Below are positions 22,756 through 33,470 of a DNA stretch of 64,000 nucleotides, one piece after another. Both the position numbers and the translations under genes were made by a program. The stretch is from assembly GCA_015183035.1 (NCBI GenBank), contig JACZZP010000018.1, positions 1,860,001 to 1,924,000 on the forward strand, given 5' to 3'. Each line of letters begins with the position of its first letter. Positions within the stretch are counted from its first letter, which is position 1. Under the pieces are notes generated by a model that was not told the origin of the DNA, searched no databases, and saw only the letters and a list, made by a program, of their open reading frames with translations. This stretch comes from Meloidogyne chitwoodi. Lineage: Eukaryota; Nematoda; Chromadorea; Rhabditida; Meloidogynidae.

Positions 22756-24408
22756 TTATTGTCTAAGTTTTTCATAAAGTTCTCTTTTCTCTTCGAGTGC
22801 TTTACGATTTTCCTTTTCTTCCTCATCCATCTACGATTTTAATTTATATAATAAAGGTAAAGGACCCCGAGTGACCATATAAATTATTTAATTACCACTA
22901 ATGCCCTCTCCATTAGTCGTTGCTCACGAATGGCGACCCCCTCATTGAAAAGAGCTTCCTGTTTTCGACGGGTATCTTCAGCTTCAAGTTGTCGTGCAAG
23001 AATTTCCTCTTCCGTCTGTGTTAATGGATCGTCATCAAAAATACTTTTAGGTAAATTACGCATTCGATAATTCTCATAATGTACAGATTTAGTCATCTAA
23101 AGTTGAAATAAATAATAACAATTTTAAAAATAAACCTCGATTAGATCAATCAAATTATTTCTAATAATAATGTCACGAAGGGCAACAAAGTCATTATGTA
23201 CCAAATTGTCTACTTCTACTATACCCCAAGGATATTCACGAACACGAACTCTTTGTTTGGACGCCCGTTTTTCACCACCGACCAAAATTTCTTTAATGTG
23301 TGTTGAACCAACAATTGCAAATGGAAGACGTTTTTCAAGCTGAACAGAAATTGTACTTCCACCAGTATGTTGTTGTTGTTGAGATTTTCCATTTGTTGTT
23401 ACATTTAAAACAGACTGTTGTTGTTCACAATCTAGCTCGGGGAATTTATAACAAGAAATGTTATTATTTCTCATGTCCTCCATTATCTTTAAAAATATCT
23501 TAAAAAAATTTAATATAAACAATGATACTTGTTTTTTAAAGCGGCCAAGTTCATTTTGAGTAAGTGTGTCAGACTTTGCAATTAATGGAATTATATTAAT
23601 CCGATCTTGAAGTGCTTGCATAAAAGTTATGTCCAATTGTTTAAGTCTTAAAAATTATTAGGAAAATTAAAAAAATTAATTTACCCATGTCCAGTAGGTG
23701 GAATAAAGTAAAAACATAAATGAATTCGTTTGTCTTCAATCTTCGAAGATCGGTCAATTTTAGTCTCTTCAGCCAAATAATCAGCAAAGCGGTTGTCAAT
23801 ATATTTAACTATTGGTTCCCAACTAAAAGTTAAAAATTAAAAATAAATTTTAAAAAAAAAACCATTTAGAATTGTCAACAAAATCTCCAAATCCAGGTGT
23901 ATCTACAACAGTGACCTTAATCACAAAAATTAATTTTAAATTAAGAGCGAAATTTCAGCAATCAAAGGGCATCGAACCACAAATTCTTCAGTGCTAGCAC
24001 GATACTTTACCAACTGAACTATCGATTCGCCTTTCTCCTTCTCTTATAGTTCTTAAAATAAATGAAAATAACCTTCAATCGAATATCATTTTCCACAAGT
24101 CTAAAAGTTTTGCTTTCAATTTTCAGTGTAGATTTTAGTTCCATTATATTGTCATGCTTCAAATCATGAAGTTCAGCCATAAAAAGAGTATTTAAAAAAG
24201 TCGATTTACCCAAACCAGATTGGCCTAAAAAATTAAGAAGAAAAAATGCTAAGTAAAAAATCTAACCAACAACCATTAAAGAAAATTCAAATCCATTTTT
24301 AATACATCTCCTAAATATTTGATTGGGAAAATTGGCAAATCCAACGTAGTCAATATTACGTGAAGAAATTCCACTTTTACCACGAGAAACATCTGTAATG
24401 GTCGACAT
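22756..24408 (-). CDS. Septin GTPase
   Basis: Septins polymerise into filaments at the cleavage furrow and cell cortex. The N-terminal part [14 protein letters not shown] is a septin hallmark, followed by the P-loop GQSGLGKST (about 24,210), switch II DTPGFGD (about 23,900), the G4 motif AKSD (AKAD is more usual) near 23,575, and the septin unique element around [12 protein letters not shown] and [11 protein letters not shown]. After the GTPase core a charged helical tail (22,970-22,760) can form a short coiled coil. A Gln-rich insert of about 30 residues ([20 protein letters not shown]) separates two core segments. C. elegans has two septins, unc-59 and unc-61; I cannot assign this one confidently. 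The start follows an AG acceptor directly, compatible with trans-splicing. One intron holds a tRNA-like sequence on the same strand. Confidence 0.9.
23955..24030 (-). pseudogene. tRNA-Phe-like remnant inside a septin intron
   Basis: On the minus strand the A box TAGTTCAGTTGG (24,021-24,010) and B box GGTTCGATGCC (23,978-23,968) match the eukaryotic tRNA promoter consensus. Between them CACTGAAGAAT resembles the anticodon loop of tRNA-Phe(GAA). The acceptor, D and T stems pair poorly, so a functional tRNA is unlikely. It lies between the septin exons ending IRLK and starting [10 protein letters not shown]. It could be a decayed tRNA gene or a tRNA-derived SINE head. Confidence 0.55.
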
Positions 24409-24701
24409 ATCTAAAAATTAAAATTTTATAAGAGATGAAAACAAGAAAAATAAAGAAAACATAAATTATTAAAAATTCCAATTTCGAATAAACAAAAGAT
24501 CGCGGGAAAGAAAGGCACTGAAACATTCACACCAAAATAGCAACAGCGAAAAGGTTTTGGCATTATTGTGTATTGACGAAAAACTATTGACGAACTGATC
24601 ATTGCGATTCCATCGTTTTTGCATTTATTTATTCCACTTTATTTAATTTAATATTTATTCATTTTAGATCAAATATTAAATAAAATAATAGTTTAAGCAC
24701 A
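24409..24701. promoter_or_regulatory. Divergent intergenic region between septin and NSA2 genes
   Basis: 293 bp between opposite start codons; probably contains the promoters and 5' leaders of both genes. Nothing else recognised. Confidence 0.4.
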
Positions 24702-25776
24702 ATGGTATTTTTTAATTTTCATTTTTAATTTCTTTTCAAATTTCAGCCACAAAACGAACATATTGAGCTACATCGTAAAAGATATGGGAGACGATTGGAT
24801 CATGAAGAACGAACGTAAATTCTCTTTTTTTTTTAATTTTACTTTTTTAAATATGTAGTCGAAAGAAATTGGCTCGTTCCGCTCACGAACGTTCAGCAAC
24901 TGCCAAGAAAATGCGTAAAGGAAAGGCAAAACTCTATAATAAGAAGCGGTATTCTGAAAAGGTTATTTTTAATTAAGTTATTAAGATTTTGTGTATTTAA
25001 GGTCCAAATGCGAAAGTTGATTAAACAGCACGAAGAGAAAAAGCAGAAGAGCACTGTTGATGAGCCAACGGAGGGTGCTGTGCCTACATATTTGTTGGAC
25101 AGACAAAGGCAGGCTGTTGGTAAAGCTCTTTCTTCTGCCGTTAAGCAAAAGCGTAAGGAGAAAGCTGTGAGTTATTTTGAAAAATTATAGAAAAAAACAT
25201 TTTTAACGTTAAGGCGAGATATCAAGTACCTTTGCCAAAAGTTAAAGCAGTCAGCGATGCAGAAGCATTCAAAGTTGTCAACACGGGAAAGAGTCGAAGA
25301 AAGGGTTGGAAAAGGATGGTAACGAAAGTCACATATGTTGGTGAGACATTCACAAGAAAACCTGCGAAATTTGAGCGTTTTATTCGACCAATGGGACTGC
25401 GATTTAAAAAGGTTAGTTTTTATTTAATTGAAAAAATAGTCCAAATAGCTTGAATGTTTATTTATTAAACATTTAAGGCACACGTAACACATCCTGAGTT
25501 GCGAACAACTTTTTGCTTACCAATTACTGGAGTAAAAAAGAATCCGTCTTCACAGCTTTACACTTCACTTGGTGTAATAACTAAAGGTTTATTATAAAAT
25601 TTAAATTCCTTAAAATCAGATTAATATTTTTTTCTTTATTAGGCACTATTATCGAAGTGAATGTTAGTGAACTTGGCATGGTAACTCAAGGTGGAAAAGT
25701 TGTATGGGCCAAATACGCACAAGTAACAAATCACCCGGAGAATGATGGATGTATTAATGCTCTTTTATTGATTTAA
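24702..25776 (+). CDS. Ribosome biogenesis protein NSA2
   Basis: NSA2 is a nucleolar assembly factor of the 60S subunit and is related to ribosomal protein eS8. The protein starts [20 protein letters not shown], as the family does: a one-codon first exon splices to the rest. It continues with basic helices ([20 protein letters not shown]), [10 protein letters not shown], then [40 protein letters not shown] and [16 protein letters not shown], ending [18 protein letters not shown], all family signatures. Length is about 260 residues, as in other eukaryotes, with six short introns. Divergently transcribed from the septin gene. Confidence 0.95.
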
Positions 25777-27714
25777 AATTTTTTGTTTTATTTATTATTG
25801 TTTTAAATGTTATAAAAAATTTTAAATTTTACAAAAATTTTATACATTGTATTTGTTTTATATTTTTTTGCGTTGTTCTTTGAAATTTGACTAAATAATA
25901 TTTTAGGTTTAAATATTCTAACAATAATTGAAACTTTGGCTAAAACGCTCTCTCTTCGAATACTGATGTGTTGGCCTTGGGAAAAAGTTGGTGAATTTGA
26001 GAATAAAAATAATTGATGGATTTGCATAAAGGTTTCTTTTTTTTACAAAAAACTCAATAACTAAAAGTAACATTAATTGCCCGGAAACATTTTCCTTTTG
26101 TGACATCTGCTCTTTAAAAAGGATGTAATTTTAGTGTCAACGCAACCACATTTTTGACTTCCACTTGAGAAAAGGGGAAATACTATAACAGATGCTAAAA
26201 AAAAATTATTTTTAGTCTAATTTTTATGACTGTAAGGAGTTGTTTTTGTTATTTTTTAGTCAATCTATTTATGGGAAATATTAAAAATTAATATTATATT
26301 TAACTTTTTGAGTTTTTTCTCTCAAAATTATTATTTTGTAAGGCAAAAATACAATAAATTATATTTAATTAATAAAAAAATCACAGCATGAATTTTATGA
26401 GAATTAATCTGCGGGATATATTTTTGTTTTATAAAATATTTTTAAGATTTTTTTTGAGAAAATTAGGTAAATTAATGTTAACTTTTAAATTTTTTATTTA
26501 CCCTACCAAGAGAACCTAAACTTTAATTTATTTTTTCTTCTTTTTATTAAAGAAACAATTATTTATTTTTCCCCTCTCTTCTTTTTTTCAATATTAAATT
26601 AAGGTTAATTTGATTTAATTAACAAAAAGTTTTTCGGCCCCGATTAATTATTATTTTTTATCTTTTTCTTGTTAAATTTGTGTTTTGTCTTTTATATCTT
26701 TAATTTTTTTAAATTTCGTTTTTCATTTTATTAATTTTGAAATTAGGGTATTGTTATATTCTAGACCATTTTTTGATCTATCATTCTTTATGGTCCTTCC
26801 CTTTTTTCCCCACCACATTACTACTCTTTTCTGTTTGTTGTCCTAATTGAGTAAGCGACCGCGTGAGTGACTGACCCATGCGGTAGAAAAAGAGGGGGTC
26901 TTGTTCAATGATTTTATTGCATTTGATACTTTTTTTTAGGGGAAAGAGGAAGGAGGACCATTAGGTAAACATTTGGCTGGCTGACTTTTTACTGATATGC
27001 ATTCACTCTTATTCCAGAAAAATATAAATTTTTCATTCATTCATTCATTATCAATGGAGAAATGCCCCACTCGGCCACTCGCCCATCTCAAAAATATTTT
27101 AACCCTTTCATCATTTTACAACAAAAACCATATGGATAAAAAAGAGAAAAGAAAAATTATATTTAATCCTCTTTTTTTTAGTAAATTTTCATAGCTTGTA
27201 GTGTTAAAATTTTAAGTTAATCCCCTTATCATTTTTTTGTGATATTTAATTTTTAAGCTTTTCTTATGTAAATATTTTCTTTTAATTTTTAACAATTTCT
27301 AATCTTTATTTTTTTGCTTCATTTTCTTGATTCATATTTTAATAAAAAAATTATTATCTTTTTTAATTTTTAAATCAAATATTTTTTAAAAAAAGTGGTT
27401 TTTAATCCTTAAATATTTTTTAATTTAATTAACTATAATTTTTTTAATTGATTTTAATTACTTCGAGACTATAAAAGAAATTAATTAAATTGTTTGATAA
27501 GAAAAAAGGCAATTTGACAGAAGCCGGAAATTGATAGAAAGAGTCGCGTGTTTTCCTCTATTATTTTCATTGAAAAATAAATTGGAAAATTGATAAAAAA
27601 ATTAATTATTTTAAAAATTTTATTAAAAATATATAATTTATTTTATTAAAAAAAAAATATTTTTTTTCAGAAAAATTTTCAAATTACTAAAATTGACTGA
27701 AATATTACACACAA
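25777..27714. other. Gene-free intergenic region of about 1.9 kb
   Basis: No coding exons recognised. AT-rich with pyrimidine runs; no clear palindromic element. The right end (TTTTTTTCAG at 27,661-27,670) is a good acceptor just upstream of the lipase start and probably a trans-splice site. Confidence 0.5.
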
Positions 27715-30024
27715 ATGGTTGGTTGGAGTACACGTTTTGCTGATGCAAATCTTTCATTATGTGGTTGTGGATTTATGTGTATTTACCATGCTGGTGTTTG
27801 TGCTGCCTTAAGGGTTTATTTTTTTCAATTTTTTTGAGTTAAAAATTTCTGTTTTTCCAATTTTTTGTAGGAATACGCTCCTCAACTAACCAAAAATCGA
27901 ATTTATGGCTCTTCTGCTGGTTCAATTGCTGCTGCTGGTTTGATTTGTGATGTTTCTATATCTGATGCCACTTGTGCAATTATGAGGGTTGTTGCAGAGG
28001 TTTTATTTTTATTTAAATATTTTAAAATTAAAATGTTTTAATTTTAGGCGCGTTCGGGAGTTTTGCAAGCCTTTAATCCAACTTTTGATTTGCTCAGAAT
28101 TGTTAGAGAAGGATTAAACGGAGTTTTGCCTGCCAATTCCCATGAATTGTGTAATGGTCGTCTTTTCATATGTATTTTTTATTTTTTTTATAAATTTTAT
28201 TTTTTAAACTTTTCAAGCACTAACACGTTATCGTGACGGGAGAAATGTACTTGTTTCCAATTTTTCATCCAAAGCTGATTTGATTGAAGCAATTCTCTGC
28301 AGCTGTTTTATTCCCGGATTTTGTGGATATTCTATACCTGAGTTTCATGGAGTCAAGTATATTGACGGAGGTTTTTCTGACAATCAACCAGTCTATGATA
28401 GACATACAATTACTATATCACCATTTTCTGGAGGTTTGACTTTTAAATTAATAAAATTAAAATTTTTTATGAAAATTTTTAGAAGCCGATATCTGCCCAA
28501 TTGATCATGCAAGTGCCAGTATTCTTGGTTTTGTATACTATGGAACGTAAGTATTTTATTTAAATTATAACTTTAGATTTTAATTATTTATATTTTAAAG
28601 TTCAATTCGTTTTACCAATGAAAACTTTTATCGTTTTTGTTCTTGTTTTGTGCCTCCTTCTCAAGAAATTTGTTCAAAAATTTGTCGACAGGGATTTACT
28701 GATGCTTTACGCTTTATAACTAAAAATTGTATTTTAATTTATTTAAAATTTAATTATTTTTATTTTATTAAACAGCCATAACGCCATGTTACCACTGTCT
28801 CGGACACAGATTATGCCTTCCAGATTTTAAGCAAAGGTTTTAAATTTATTTAGTATTTAGGTTAGAATTATGATTTTTATTAATTTACTTGTTTTTGGGC
28901 TTTTAAATACTTTAAATTTTTTTTAGATTTCCAAATATGTTTTACCGAAGAGCTTCTTCATCTGCTAAAAATCCAAATGCATTAATGAGAAGAAGAAAAA
29001 GATTGGACTCTGAATGTGAAGTTTGCTACTCTTGGTTGGGTCAGCGTTTAAGTATGGAATTAACGACGGCATTAATTCCAGAAGTTTTGCGCAAATGTAA
29101 GAAAATTTTATTTTTTTTTTAATTTTAATTAATTTTTGCAGCATTACAAGCAGAGCCAATTACTCCTTCTAGTTTTTCTTCTCGTTTGGTTGATTATGCT
29201 TGCTCATTTCGTGTGATTCGAATTTGGATTCGCCTCCTAAGTCCATTTGTTTATTATGCTGAAGTTGCAATTACTATTGCTTTAATGTATTTAATTTTAT
29301 TTTAAATAAATTCTAAAAACATTTTTTAGGTTAAAACAATGGCTATTAAGTGCTCCAAAGTGTGGGTTATTTTTAATACAGCAGCTTTGTCGGTTTGCTG
29401 ATGCTTTACTCCTTGGAGTTGAAGAGAGTAGCCTTGTACGTTCTTCTGAGTCAGCTTCAAGTTGGAAGTATCAAAAACATCAAAATATGGCTACAAAAAA
29501 TACACAAGAGGTTTTTTCTATAATTTCTTTATATTTTTCTATTAATAAATTTCGTTTTAGTCAATACATTCAATGACTGATTTGGATTCCTATGAATATT
29601 TACAGGACCAATTGATGCTAACTGAACTAATTTTAATTGATTATTATACTGCAATGGTTTTTCTTTTTTTTTTAATTTTTAATAATTTTTGTTTAGTCTG
29701 ATTCTAATTTTTCTGATGAAACGCTTTATGATAATAGTAAGGATTCTAGTACAAGTAAATTTGAGAAGCAGCATAGTGAACACACCATCTACGCTCAAAA
29801 TCAAGGTATAAATATTTTTGATAATATATATATTCTAACAATTAGGTGAAAATCAGTTACAAATAGAGTCATACAAGAATGACTCGGGTATTTCACTGGG
29901 TCTCAACTCAAACGGTTCATCAACAGCAAATTCTGGATTTTCTGTAAAAGATGTAGAGCCAAAAAGTTTAGACCCAAAACAACTATCCAACTGTTATCAT
30001 CTAAAAAAGAATACTACAAACTAG
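27715..30024 (+). CDS. atgl-1: Patatin-like lipase of the ATGL (PNPLA2) type
   Basis: ATGL removes the first acyl chain from triacylglycerol on lipid droplets. The N-terminal part [20 protein letters not shown] contains the oxyanion-hole region, GSSAGS (27,907-27,924) is the GXSXG nucleophile elbow, and YIDGGFSDN (about 28,360-28,385) supplies the catalytic Asp in [23 protein letters not shown] and [15 protein letters not shown] follow the order seen in vertebrate ATGL. A hydrophobic segment near 29,200-29,390 ([15 protein letters not shown]) may bind lipid droplets. The C-terminal part is acidic and Ser-rich. About 600 residues in many short exons. The frame runs to TAG at 30,022, but from about 29,970 to 30,093 a different frame looks coding and leads to a donor and a stop at 30,150, so a frameshift near the end is possible. 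Confidence 0.9.
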
Positions 30025-30150
30025 AAGATGAGAGAAGATTTTGGTATCAATTAAGCAATGAATCTCGGGTGCGGCGAAACATTATCGTCACAAGGTATGT
30101 ATATTTGTTTTACTTTTTTCCTTTTTTTCATCTTAAAAATACGCAGTTAA
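30025..30150 (+). other. Probable out-of-frame C-terminal extension of the ATGL gene
   Basis: Beyond the TAG at 30,022, the frame offset by two bases reads [20 protein letters not shown] and on to NIIVT, then meets a donor (AAG^GTATGT at 30,094) and an acceptor (ACGCAG at 30,146) giving an immediate stop. The composition is protein-like and the splice signals are good. It is most simply the true C terminus, separated from the upstream exons by a one- or two-base indel that may be real or an assembly error. Confidence 0.45.
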
Positions 30151-30300
30151 CTTCGCCTTAATTCTTTGACCTTGCTTCTTTTTAAATTTTACACAATATT
30201 GTTTTTTTCAATTTAGTCCCAACAGCCAAATTAACAAACATTTTGTATACATTGTTAACTATTCTAATATTCTTTCACCCGTTTCCCTCTCTCCTTTAGC

Positions 30301-30390
30301 AAAAGTATTGGAATTAAAAAATAATTTAAATTTTTTTCTTGTAATATTTATAAATACCTAAGGTTTTGACTCTTTAATTCCAATACTTTT
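30301..30390. repeat. 18-bp perfect inverted repeat between convergent genes
   Basis: AAAAGTATTGGAATTAAA at 30,301-30,318 is exactly mirrored by TTTAATTCCAATACTTTT at 30,373-30,390, with a 54-bp A/T-rich loop. It lies between the lipase stop and the end of the convergent DHHC gene, so it may be transcribed in one or both 3' UTRs. The arms are short for a microRNA precursor. Confidence 0.6.
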
Positions 30391-30507
30391 AAATAATTCG
30401 GGTTTGTTTTTTACCCATCAACGCCACTTTGGCCTTCACATAATTTCGTGTAAATTTATGTTTCATTTAATAAAGCATCTATTGTAATAAAAAAATTAAT
30501 TTTGAGA

Positions 30508-31973
30508 TCACAAATCTTTAGATACACTTAAGAAAATATTTCTAGCAATTGACTCATTCATTTGATTCGGAATCCAAAATTGTGGAATAATAAAGTTGAG
30601 CCACCACCTCCGCCCAAAGACTAACGCCAGTCGTTCAGAATAATTTTCACCTATATTAATAAATTTTAAATGGAAATTCTAAATAATAATTTACCGTCGC
30701 TTTCAATTCTTTTTGGTCGAGATCGATGATAATCATACATTGTACATCCATTTAAAGTATAAATAATCTTAATATTGAAAAATAAATTTACTCCTCAAAA
30801 CTTTTCTATAAAAAAGTTAACCTGAAATACAAAAAATCCAAAAGCTCCAAATGTCGAAGCAAAAGAGAAGGAGAAAAGGACTGCCATCCCCATGTTAAAT
30901 GCTGTTTCCAAGCCAAGCACCCAACGGACTAATGAAACCTTGATTAAAAAATCGAAAAAGTATTAAAGTAAAAGAGATAAAATTAACCGGTCCAAAAAAG
31001 CAAAGCCAACCATAAGGAAACCAATAAATCATATGTTTACTCAAATATGAAACATTAAAATAAGATCCATAAGCGGCTCCCAATGATGCCCAGAAGAGAA
31101 AAACAATGAAATAACGCTAAATTACAACAAAAATTATTCGTTTGAGGGTCTAATAATACATACTTGATTTGCAAGTCCGACACAACCACCCAGCATAAGA
31201 CAGTGATGGTCTTTACGAAGAACACAAATACCACAGAGAGGGCAGTGATGACAACGACGAGGTACAACCTAAAAGAAATAAGAAGTGAATTTACGTAAGA
31301 AAAGAAAAAACCTGTTTGCATTGGTGACAGTATTTACAAGGAGAATTGTTGCTATTTGTTTTATCGGCAAAACCTCCATGAAGCTCTTCTTTCGAGGAAT
31401 CTAGACCAATATAAGTGCCATCCTCGCAAATCTTTAGACAGATTAAATAAAAATTAAATTAGTAAAAATTAGAGACCACGTATTTAGTAAAGCTCTTAGG
31501 TGTTAATTGTTCAGTGGGTGAAAATAGAGGCATCGTTCCAATTTGTATTGATCCATTTTCTTTTTTATTTACAAATTTTCCATTCAATGCAAAGTTAGCT
31601 CTCTGTTCAAAGCCTCCTCCATCAAGAAGGGAGCTGCTCTTAGCTGTCCAATAATGAACCTATTTATTTAAAAATAGTTATTTAAACAAAATTTAAAATG
31701 TTCAACCTGATTTCTTTTATTAAAATAATGAAAAAAAGTTAAATTGGCAAAAATTTCAACAAGAATAATTACAGCCATTATACTCTGCCAGAAACAATCA
31801 CCATCTTCATTAATATCCGGGCATGTCCAATAAAGATTAATAAAAGCAATAGTGGTGATTGCCTTTAAATTAAATAATACAAATTCGAAAATTAGAAAAA
31901 CCCAAACCAACGCTGTGTATAATGTTCCCGAAATGTTTAGTAGCACATATTTGAGTCTGGTCAATTTTGCCAT
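30508..31973 (-). CDS. DHHC-type protein S-acyltransferase (ZDHHC24-like)
   Basis: Transfers palmitate to cysteines of membrane-associated proteins. Two N-terminal membrane segments ([31 protein letters not shown]) are followed by a cytosolic loop and the Cys-rich zinc domain [20 protein letters not shown] and CVLRKDHHC (the DHHC near 31,200-31,213), then [20 protein letters not shown] and further membrane segments ([20 protein letters not shown]). All zinc-binding cysteines and the catalytic DHHC are present. The start [10 protein letters not shown] lies just after an AG acceptor, compatible with trans-splicing. The C-terminal exon ends [13 protein letters not shown]...SKDL. The closest group by memory is ZDHHC24, but assignment within the family is uncertain. 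The small gene upstream on the same strand ends 325 bp before this start. Confidence 0.85.
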
Positions 31974-32297
31974 AACGATAAGTCTAAATAATGAGTTAGC
32001 CAAAAGTACGGGAAACGAAGTTTAGCCTTACTTAATCAGCAGGAGTTACTAGAATCTGCTACAAAAAAATGTCAAAATTAGAGTAGAGTCAATAGCGGAA
32101 TATCAGATCCAACAAAACCAATCAAATCTTAGTATAAACTTACAAAAAATAACAATATATCTTATCTGATGAGGTTATATAAAATATTAAGATAATTTAC
32201 AAGTTAATAATAAACTTGTTAGACACTAAAGAAAAACAGTTAAAAATATAATTTTATTTAAACATCAAAAATATACATAAAAATGTATTTTTATCAC

Positions 32298-32926
32298 TTA
32301 AGTCAATTTGAAGAACTGGTACTTCAATTTAAGGAACTTCGCTTCAGAGTAAAACGAGATAACATGTGTAGTAGCTGTTTGAGTAGGATATGAGTTCCAA
32401 CGTTCGTTTGCCCAATAACCAAAATTACGATTATTTGTATAAAAAGCCCAAGGAATTCTCTCAGCTAATTTGTCTTTTGCTGCAAATAAGTCATCAAAAG
32501 TTGCAAACTTGAATATATTCCCAGTCTCATCGACGTGTGTAGCCAAAACATCTCTAACACACTGAAAAACAAAAATATTATATTCCCATTCGATTTATTC
32601 TACTTAATTGGATGACCCCTATTTTTAAATTTAGTAATATAGCGCTGCCTTATTTAATTAATTAAACCAACCAAAGCATTTAAAATTGCTTGTTGCTGTT
32701 CTCCGTCAACAGTCTAAAATTTATGGAAAGGATCGGGTCATCTTCTGAATAAGGTTCACTTTCCAAATAATCAGCAAATTTTCGCCCAAGTCCAAGTTCC
32801 TCAGCAATTTCTGTTGCAGTATATATAGTTTTGGTAAGTGAACTAAAAATCAATAAATATTTGGAATGAAATATTAAAATGTGCAAACTCATTTGAAGCG
32901 AAAGAATCAGAAGATGAATTTGCCAT
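32298..32926 (-). CDS. Small acidic protein, unrecognised
   Basis: Proposed exons: MANSSSDSFASN at 32,926; TKTIYTATEIAEELGLGRKF onward; TVDGEQQQAILNAL near 32,700; and a long last exon (CVRDVLATHVDETGNIFKFA through RIPWAFYTNNRNFGYWANER to the stop). This gives about 145 residues without a signal peptide or membrane segment. The second join needs a 46-bp intron starting GTGAACC; without it the frame closes. The last exon is the best-supported part. I do not recognise a family. It could be the upstream member of an operon with the DHHC gene. Confidence 0.5.
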
Positions 32927-33470
32927 AGCTATATTTGTTATTACGTTTTTAAAAATCTAAAACAAAAAATACTAAATAAAATTAACATTGTTCTAAAAAA
33001 ATAATTTTTACTAGCATATTATTAAGAAAAAAAATTGATAGATTTTACTTTCGACTGAAAATTTATTTGCTCCGACTGTCTGGGTCGATTTTCCGCAATT
33101 AATTACTAACTTCCTCTTTATCTCTAATTCTCTTTATTTAAATACTATTTCGTAGCCAATCGTCCGCGACTAACAGGGGTGAACTCGTTTAAATAATAAG
33201 TTGACAAAATGCTAATATGAGAAATTGGACATTACGCCATAATTGAAAATTTATTTCAATTTGCCTGGCATCACCCAGTTACATTAGGAAAAACCACTGA
33301 GCTGAATATGTGGATTTAACGTTTTCAGGATAAACTTTTTAAATAACGATTCTCATAATTTAAATATGTTTAAAATATAAATTGTTTCTTCCATTTTTAG
33401 AGTGAGAACTAAATTGTTTTTATGCTGAAACTGGATTCTTAGGCAAGGATTAGGTTTTTATCAAAATAAG
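32927..33470. other. Intergenic region with a shared repeat fragment
   Basis: No gene seen. TTTATCTCTAATTCTCTTT at about 33,117-33,136, preceded by CTTCC, is shared with the element at about 38,826-38,846, so a dispersed repeat fragment lies here. The region probably includes the promoters of the divergent small gene and Salvador. Confidence 0.45.

Noticed and set aside
23300..23503. Plus-strand open frame within the septin gene
   Set aside because: It is the antisense of the septin Gln-rich insert and flanking exon; the septin reading is far better supported.
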